Assembly (NCBI GenBank): GCA_003132905.1 | Contig: PKZC01000298.1 | Span: 5,722-41,864, forward strand | DNA: 36,143 bases | DNA from: Bryobacterales bacterium | GTDB lineage: Bacteria; Acidobacteriota; Terriglobia; Bryobacterales; Bryobacteraceae | Direction: 5' to 3' | In this document: positions 31,624 through 36,143 of the stretch, piece by piece | Position numbering within the stretch: position 1 is the first letter of the stretch | Layout of the letters: every line of letters starts with the position of its first letter | Position numbers and translations under genes: made by a program | Notes under the pieces: generated by a model | Seen by the model: only the letters and a program-made list of their open reading frames with translations | Database searches by the model: none | Told to the model about the DNA's origin: nothing

Positions 31624-32014
31624 GCTGTTCTTGCTCCCGTGCTTTGGCTTCGCGCTCCTGGTGCAGCTTCTCATACTTAGGAAGCTGCTCCGCAGTCAAA
31701 ATCGTGCGCACCCGCTCAAAGTGATCTTCCCGGATTTGCCGGATCTCCTGGTTCTCCCCTTCGCGTGCCTGGCGAAAGCGCGCTTCGGTTTGATCCAGTA
31801 TGGTTGTCAGTTTCGCTACTTGATCGTCCGTCAGGCTTAACCGCGAACGGCTTTCATCAATATATTGCCGCCTCCATTCGCTGGGTGACGGAGGCGTGCT
31901 GACGGTGCGGGCGGTGGGTGGATTGTAGGTCCGGTATCCCAGTGCCCCTACCACAGAGCCGCTCGCAAATACGAGCAACAGGTAAAACGCTATCGGTAGG
32001 CTTTTGCGCGTCAT
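31610..32014 (-). CDS. Spy/CpxP-like periplasmic protein (heavy-metal sensor/chaperone type)
   Basis: A 134-residue membrane-anchored periplasmic protein. The N-terminal hydrophobic segment (IAFYLLLVFASGSVVGALGY) acts as an anchor or signal. The rest is a long amphipathic helical region with the LTDDQVAKLTTILDQTEARFRQAR pattern and RVRTILTAEQLPKYEKL, the LTxxQ hallmarks of Spy/CpxP. The end is a highly charged KAREQEQQKKR tail. Its ATG overlaps the anti-sigma stop (ATGA). Such proteins often sense envelope stress or metals and titrate the anti-sigma, so it probably reports to the ECF sigma upstream. Confidence 0.82.
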   Translation of the reverse strand: MTRKSLPIAFYLLLVFASGSVVGALGYRTYNPPTARTVSTPPSPSEWRRQYIDESRSRLSLTDDQVAKLTTILDQTEARFRQAREGENQEIRQIREDHFERVRTILTAEQLPKYEKLHQEREAKAREQEQQKKR

Positions 32015-32349
32015 CTTCCGTTCGGTTCAGTGTAATCCACGCGGATCCCCAAAGCCGTGAGGTTCTCAGCCGGATTGGCGTCTGCTAGCACGTCGACGTA
32101 ATTGGCCCGCACTGTTTGCGCCTGAGCGCCCGTGGAAACCGGTACTTCGAGCGCAATCCCCAGCAACAGGCAGATGGCCGCTGCGGCCACCACGAACACC
32201 TGAGTCAATCTTTTCACGCGCCGCAGGAAGAACTGCCGCGCTTCGATCTTGCGCCACAGGTCTGGCATGAAATTAACACCTGGCTCAGGATCCGGCACAG
32301 CGCTCCGGTATCGTTCGAACAGTTGATCGAGCTCTGAATTTTGATCCAT
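32011..32349 (-). CDS. Probable anti-sigma factor (single-pass membrane protein)
   Basis: A 112-residue protein. The cytoplasmic N-terminal half (DQNSELDQLFERYRSAVPDPEPGVNFMPDLWRKIEAR) is followed by one transmembrane helix (VFVVAAAAICLLLGIALEV) and a short periplasmic tail. No zinc HxxxCxxC motif is visible. Position just behind an ECF sigma and overlapping the Spy-like gene makes it the likely anti-sigma. The frame continues upstream to a TTG at 32391; ATG 32349 is preferred, though its AAGGAG is 15 nt away. The assignment rests on context and topology. Confidence 0.65.
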   Translation of the reverse strand: MDQNSELDQLFERYRSAVPDPEPGVNFMPDLWRKIEARQFFLRRVKRLTQVFVVAAAAICLLLGIALEVPVSTGAQAQTVRANYVDVLADANPAENLTALGIRVDYTEPNGR

Positions 32350-32397
32350 AGTACGCTTCGGTGTCTCCTTGCTATTCTCGACTATAACCAACCCCTG

Positions 32398-32985
32398 CTA
32401 CTCGCCGCTCTTTCCGCCCTTGGCTTTTTGGGTGGCGTGGTAGGCGTTCAGTACTCTTTGACGCGCCCGGAAAAGCCGAACCTTTAAAGCATTTTCGTTT
32501 ACCGAGTAAATCTTTTCAAGCTCTTTCAACGAAAGCCCTTCTACTTCTTTCAAGGTAAGAAGAATTCGATCCTGCTCGGAAACCGCTTGCAACAACGAAT
32601 CCACCAGTTCCTTGACTTGCTTTTGACGCTGTTCCTCGGCGGAAGCTTTCCCTCCAGCCGCCGCGTCGGCCATCATCACCTGCTGCTCACTCAGGTCTGA
32701 CATGCGGGCTTCATTCCGCCGCCGTTGCTTTCGCAGATAATCATACGAAGCATTTACCGTGAGCCGGTACAACCACGGCTCAAATACTTCCGGCGTCCTG
32801 AGTTGATCCAGCGAATAATAAAGCCTCAGGAAAACCTCCTGAGCTACGTCCTCCACATCCTCCGGCCGGCCGATCAGCCGTGCAATCGTTCCTAATATCC
32901 TCTTCCTGTATGCAACCACCACCTGATTGAATGCGGCATCATCGCCCTTCTGGGCTTTCTGAATCAGCTCAAATTCAACCAGCAT
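32398..32985 (-). CDS. ECF-type RNA polymerase sigma factor
   Basis: A 195-residue group IV sigma. Region 2 holds NQVVVAYRKRILGTIARLIGRPEDVEDVAQEVFLRLYYSLDQL (core binding and -10 recognition). Region 4 is LTLKEVEGLSLKELEKIYSVNENALKVRLFRARQRVL, whose HTH recognises the -35. A linker of about 40 residues rich in Gln and Lys separates them. The downstream genes encode the putative anti-sigma and Spy-like protein. An ECF-like GTAACC box upstream suggests self-activation. Confidence 0.95.
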   Translation of the reverse strand: MLVEFELIQKAQKGDDAAFNQVVVAYRKRILGTIARLIGRPEDVEDVAQEVFLRLYYSLDQLRTPEVFEPWLYRLTVNASYDYLRKQRRRNEARMSDLSEQQVMMADAAAGGKASAEEQRQKQVKELVDSLLQAVSEQDRILLTLKEVEGLSLKELEKIYSVNENALKVRLFRARQRVLNAYHATQKAKGGKSGE

Positions 32986-33021
32986 GCGGCTTTAGAATGC
33001 AGGCCGCCTGTCGAAAGTAGA

Positions 33022-33047
33022 GGCGTACCAGCAAATTGTTAGGTTAC
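33022..33047 (-). promoter_or_regulatory. Candidate ECF-type autoregulatory promoter
   Basis: On the minus strand GTAACC (33042-33047) is followed after 16 bp by CGCC (33022-33025), about 40 bp before the sigma ATG. GTAACC-N16-CG pairs are known for several ECF groups. The match is suggestive only. Confidence 0.35.
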
Positions 33048-33060
33048 AAGGGCTTGGGGC

Positions 33061-33093
33061 GGAAAGCAAAGCCTTTTAAGCATTTAGCTTTCC
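33061..33093. repeat. Long-loop inverted repeat between the sigma and helicase genes
   Basis: GGAAAGC (33061-33067) and GCTTTCC (33087-33093) form a perfect 7-bp stem around a 19-nt AT-rich loop. No T-tract follows on either strand. Function unknown. The rest of the 276-bp gap holds a TAAAAT -10-like box at 33202-33207 for the helicase gene, without a convincing -35. Confidence 0.3.
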
Positions 33094-33261
33094 CAACAGC
33101 CAATAGACGAACCCGAGTAATGCAATTTCAGCCAGATCAATCGCTTGGGTGGTTCTGCTTGGAGCGCAGGGCAGTACTAGGGTTCCCCGAGACACGCATG
33201 CTAAAATCGCTGTTGTCTCCCCCCGCAACTGCGTCGCACGCAGCATGAGCCGCAAGCAGAG

Positions 33262-35574
33262 ATGGATTTTCTTCAGGGTCTGAATCCGCAACAACAAGCC
33301 GCTGCCGCGCACGTCGAAGGTCCGCTACTCCTGCTGGCCGGCGCCGGTAGCGGCAAGACGCGCGTGATCACGCATCGCATGGCGCATCTGATGAGCGAGC
33401 ATCGGGTTCCCGGGCCTTGCATTCTGGCGGTCACCTTTACCAACAAGGCTGCCGATGAGATGCGCTCCCGCGTAAACAATCTTCTGGAGGGGGCCAAAGA
33501 TGGACCGCTGGTCTCCACCTTCCATTCCTTTTGCGTGCGGTTGCTGCGGCGCGATGGCGGCAGTCTGGCTGAAATCCGCAACGGATTCACGCGTCAATTC
33601 ACCATCTATGACGCCGACGATCAGGTGGCCGTAATCAAAGCTATTTTCCGCGGCCTCGGCCTGGACGAAAAATTCATGCAGTATCGGGCCGTGTGTTCCT
33701 GGATTAGCGCGAAAAAGAGCCGCAAGGAATCGCCCCAAGACGTCTACGGGGCCGCCACCGATCAGCAGACCACCCAGCTCGCCTCCATTTACGAACAGTA
33801 TGAAGGCCGTCTGCGCCAGGCCAACGCGCTCGATTTTGACGACCTGCTGCTGGAAACGGTACGCCTGTTGGCCCACGACGCTTATCTGCGCTCTCAAATA
33901 AACCGGCGTTTCGAATTCGTCATGATCGACGAATATCAGGATACCAATCGCAGCCAGTACGAACTGATGCGCCTGCTCACCGAAGGGCACAAGAACATTT
34001 GTGTCGTCGGCGACGAGGATCAATCCATCTATGGCTGGCGCGGCGCCGACATTCGCAACATCCTCGACTTTGAGCATGACTTCCCGAACGCCACCGTGAT
34101 CCGGCTGGAACAAAATTACCGGTCCACCAAAAACATTCTGGAAGCCGCCAGCGCAGTGGTTGCCAACAACACCGAGCGCAAAGGCAAATGGCTGTGGACT
34201 GAATCGGGCGCGGGCGAAAAGATCGGCCGTTTCGAAGCCTTCGATGGCGAGCAAGAGGCGCTGTTCATCGCCGACAGGATCGACAAATTGCTCTCGGCGA
34301 ATCCGGGCGACCGTGCGGCCGTTCTCTACCGCACCAACTTCCAATCGCGCCAGATCGAAGAGGCGCTGCGCCGCTACAATCGCGATTATGTGGTTCTGGG
34401 CGGCTTCAGCTTCTATCAGCGCGCCGAAGTAAAAGATGCGCTGTCGTATCTGAAGGCCGTGATCAGCCCGCAGGATTCCGTCGCGCTGCTCCGCATCATC
34501 AACACGCCCGCGCGGGGAATCGGTAAAAGCACCATCGAGCAGATCGAGCAGTTTGGATTGCAGCACGAGTTAAGCGTGTGGTCGGCGATTGGCCGCATGC
34601 TGGACGAAAATCTATTTCCAGCGCGCGCCGAATCGGCTCTGCGGACCTTCAAAGGCATGATGGAAGAGCTGGGAACCTCCGCTGGCGAAGGAAAAGTGGA
34701 TGGCCTGCTGCGGCAAATCCTGGAACGAACCGGCTACGCCCGTATGCTGCAGGCCGACAACGATCCGGAAGCCGAATCGCGCCTCGGCAATTTGAATGAA
34801 CTGGTGAACGCGGCGTCGGAAGCCGTGGAGCGCGGCGAAGACATTGCGGAATTCCTGGACCACGCGGCTCTCGTCTCCGACACCGACAATCTGGATGAGC
34901 GCGCGCCGGTGTCATTGTTGACCCTGCATAATGCCAAGGGTCTCGAATTTCCGATCGTGTTCCTGGCTGGAATGGAAGAAGGACTCTTCCCGCATATTCG
35001 CGCGCTCGATTCGAAAGCCGCCATGGAAGAGGAGCGGCGTCTCTGCTATGTCGGCATGACGCGCTCCGAGAAGCGGCTGTTTCTGACCTCCGCGCGCTAC
35101 CGGCGACGCTTTGGTGGCGGCCAGCAGGAAGGCACCATTCCCTCCCGATTCCTGCGCGAAGTTCCGCCGGCGCTGGTCGAGAACCTTGGCCAATCCCGGC
35201 AAACTGTTACGCCGCGAGCCCCGCAAGTGGATCAGCGCAATCTCTACACAGGCAAGACCTTCAACTCGGTGGAGAACATCCAGCAGTTTTTTAACGAGCG
35301 TGGCAAGCCGTCTTCGCCAGCACCAACCACCAGCCACCAGCCACCAGCCACGCCCCCAATCGCCAAGCCCGCTCTCCCGCCGCAGACCGTTCGTCCTGCC
35401 TCTGGCCGCGTAAGGGGCTTCCGCGCCGGGGCCATGATCCGCCATCCCAAATATGGCCGTGGAACCGTCCTGCGTCGCGAAGGAGATGGCGAGGATGCTA
35501 AGCTCACGGTAAGCTTTCCCGGCTACGGTCTGAAGAAGCTGGTGGAAAAGTACGCAGGAATCCAAGAGGATTGA
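33262..35574 (+). CDS. pcrA: ATP-dependent DNA helicase PcrA/UvrD (SF1A)
   Basis: A 770-residue 3'-5' helicase for nucleotide excision repair and replication-fork or transcription conflicts. Motif Q LNPQQQAA, Walker A AGAGSGKT (26-33), motif II DEYQDTN, motif III GDEDQSIYGWRGAD, motif IV QNYRST, motif V LLTLHNAKGLEFPIVFLAGMEEGLFPH, and motif VI VGMTRSEKRLFL are all present. The C-terminal Tudor-like RNA-polymerase-binding domain is GAMIRHPKYGRGTVLRREGDG...KLTVSFPGYGLKKL. It is joined by a Pro/Ala/Ser-rich linker encoded partly by a 7-bp tandem repeat. PcrA and UvrD are the same family; the symbol is a choice. Confidence 0.96.
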   Translation: MDFLQGLNPQQQAAAAHVEGPLLLLAGAGSGKTRVITHRMAHLMSEHRVPGPCILAVTFTNKAADEMRSRVNNLLEGAKDGPLVSTFHSFCVRLLRRDGGSLAEIRNGFTRQFTIYDADDQVAVIKAIFRGLGLDEKFMQYRAVCSWISAKKSRKESPQDVYGAATDQQTTQLASIYEQYEGRLRQANALDFDDLLLETVRLLAHDAYLRSQINRRFEFVMIDEYQDTNRSQYELMRLLTEGHKNICVVGDEDQSIYGWRGADIRNILDFEHDFPNATVIRLEQNYRSTKNILEAASAVVANNTERKGKWLWTESGAGEKIGRFEAFDGEQEALFIADRIDKLLSANPGDRAAVLYRTNFQSRQIEEALRRYNRDYVVLGGFSFYQRAEVKDALSYLKAVISPQDSVALLRIINTPARGIGKSTIEQIEQFGLQHELSVWSAIGRMLDENLFPARAESALRTFKGMMEELGTSAGEGKVDGLLRQILERTGYARMLQADNDPEAESRLGNLNELVNAASEAVERGEDIAEFLDHAALVSDTDNLDERAPVSLLTLHNAKGLEFPIVFLAGMEEGLFPHIRALDSKAAMEEERRLCYVGMTRSEKRLFLTSARYRRRFGGGQQEGTIPSRFLREVPPALVENLGQSRQTVTPRAPQVDQRNLYTGKTFNSVENIQQFFNERGKPSSPAPTTSHQPPATPPIAKPALPPQTVRPASGRVRGFRAGAMIRHPKYGRGTVLRREGDGEDAKLTVSFPGYGLKKLVEKYAGIQED
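35329..35349 (+). repeat. Triple 7-bp tandem repeat in the pcrA/uvrD linker
   Basis: Three perfect tandem copies of ACCAGCC in the linker before the C-terminal domain, flanked by related degenerate units. The unit length is not a multiple of three, so gain or loss of one copy would shift frame and remove the RNA-polymerase-binding domain while leaving the motor intact. Confidence 0.8.
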
Positions 35575-35587
35575 ACACTCAAAAAGA

Positions 35588-35746
35588 ATGAACACAAAGT
35601 CCATAACTGACAGAGCAGAGCGCAAGAAGATCAAGCGCACAGCCCGCAAGAAAGCGGCCCCCAAGCCGAAGCGGGCATCCGGAGTTGCTCGTGGCTCCAT
35701 GAAGAAAAAAGTCAGCAAGATGTCCAAGGGCCAGAGGAAGCGCTAG
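35588..35746 (+). CDS. 52-residue highly basic protein
   Basis: ATG 35588 to TAG 35746 encodes a protein with about 23 Lys/Arg in 52 residues and only two acidic residues. Its course is MNTKSITDRAERKKIKRTARKK, then AAPKPKRASG and GSMKKKVSKMSKGQRKR. It starts 13 bp after the helicase stop and ends 20 bp before the permease ATG, with no better frame. It should be a nucleic-acid-binding protein resembling a histone H1-like tail or a ribosome-associated peptide. No family recognised; composition alone supports it as real. Confidence 0.65.
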   Translation: MNTKSITDRAERKKIKRTARKKAAPKPKRASGVARGSMKKKVSKMSKGQRKR

Positions 35747-35766
35747 TGAGCTAGCGTTTTCCTCCG

Positions 35767-36143
35767 ATGAACCAGCTCCTTCGCACCAAAAGCATCGACG
35801 CTCTGATCGCAGCTTCCGAAGAGCCGGAGCGGCGGCTGAAAAAGTCGCTCGGTGTTTGGAGCTTGATTGCGCTGGGCGTGGGAGCGGTCATCGGATCTGG
35901 TATTTTCACGGTCACCGGAACCGCCGCCGCCGGCGAGCATTTCCTGGCCAAATCCATTTTCAAGGCGCCTGTTCTCGATCTGCTGCTGAACGGCGGTAAT
36001 GCAACGACGATGAGCGGCCGGCTAGGCGCGGGTCCGGCCATCTCGGTGTCCTTCGTCCTGGTAGCCATCGCCTGTGGATTCGCGGCTATCTGTTACGCCG
36101 AACTGGCTTCCATGATTCCCATCGCCGGCAGCGCCTACACCTA
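35767..36143 (+). CDS. APC-family amino-acid permease, 5' part only
   Basis: The first 125 residues of an amino-acid/polyamine/organocation transporter; the gene runs off the right edge. After a cytoplasmic N terminus (NQLLRTKSIDALIAASEEPERRLKKSLGVW) comes the first unwound helix with the family substrate motif LGVGAVIGSGIFTVTG. A second hydrophobic span follows (GPAISVSFVLVAIACGFAAICYAELASMIPIAGSAYTY), with the conserved CYAELASMIP. It resembles the cationic amino-acid transporter group (YfnA-like). The roughly 30-residue insert between the two (AGEHFLAKSIFKAPVLDLLL) is longer than usual. No Shine-Dalgarno is visible at ATG 35767. Confidence 0.88.
   Translation, partial: MNQLLRTKSIDALIAASEEPERRLKKSLGVWSLIALGVGAVIGSGIFTVTGTAAAGEHFLAKSIFKAPVLDLLLNGGNATTMSGRLGAGPAISVSFVLVAIACGFAAICYAELASMIPIAGSAYT

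Noticed and set aside
33036..33312. Short ORFs on both strands upstream of the helicase gene
   Set aside because: No protein-like composition, no start signals, and they overlap the helicase start.
33325..34566. 413-codon open frame antisense to the helicase gene
   Set aside because: Shadow ORF opposite a complete PcrA/UvrD; no motifs of its own.
1..36143. Sigma-54 promoters (TGGCAC-N5-TTGC) for the NtrC-type activator
   Set aside because: No convincing match found in gene-upstream regions by eye; the regulon may be elsewhere.
1..36143. CRISPR array, transposase, integrase or prophage genes
   Set aside because: No spaced direct repeats, terminal inverted repeats or recognisable recombinase proteins were seen.

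Overview
The window looks like a chromosomal segment of a GC-rich, Gram-negative soil bacterium, most likely an acidobacterium of the Bryobacterales/Solibacterales type. This assignment is an inference from gene content: a heptosyltransferase with a degenerate heptose nucleotidyltransferase-like partner, several toxin-antitoxin pairs among housekeeping genes, a pseudopilin, an ECF sigma factor with an anti-sigma and a Spy-like protein, and a six-domain S1. No rRNA, complete tRNA, CRISPR array, transposase or prophage gene was found. Almost all the DNA is coding, and most genes lie on the minus strand in tightly overlapping runs.

Left part (1-5.1 kb): a secreted parvulin-type prolyl isomerase diverges from a ROK sugar kinase and a pseudopilin. 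An AraC regulator follows and converges on a sugar isomerase/epimerase-like TIM barrel. The isomerase gene is the last member of an AbrB-antitoxin/PIN-toxin transcription unit. From 11.3 down to 5.1 kb runs one long overlapping minus-strand unit: L,D-transpeptidase, a small membrane ORF, an unknown secreted protein, an orphan solute-binding protein, an NtrY-like sensor kinase and an NtrC-like sigma-54 activator. It reads like an envelope-sensing circuit.

Middle (11.4-24.5 kb): a surface-polysaccharide group (membrane GT2, asparagine-synthetase-like amidotransferase, divergent heparinase II/III-like protein). Then comes YjbQ, an unknown membrane-anchored protein, and an envelope-sugar run of NfeD protease, dead HldE-like protein, heptosyltransferase, ICMT-like methyltransferase and GlmS. 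A HicBA pair and two small unknown ORFs form an accessory pocket, followed by a secreted SRPBCC protein and a HIT hydrolase.

Right part (24.5-36.1 kb): HU/IHF-like protein, ribosomal S1, an FmdB zinc ribbon, PBP4-type carboxypeptidase preceded by HigBA, an MFS sugar permease, and a 660-bp intergenic region. That region holds a near-consensus promoter, a structured RNA with an extended Shine-Dalgarno tract and an 18-codon ORF, and strong terminators. Next come L31, an ECF sigma/anti-sigma/Spy-like operon, a PcrA/UvrD helicase, an undescribed 52-residue basic protein, and the start of an APC amino-acid permease cut by the window edge.

The most promising undescribed element is the RNA/short-ORF unit at about 31.02-31.27 kb. 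Next are the catalytically dead HldE-like protein beside the heptosyltransferase gene and the solute-binding-protein/two-component/L,D-transpeptidase unit.
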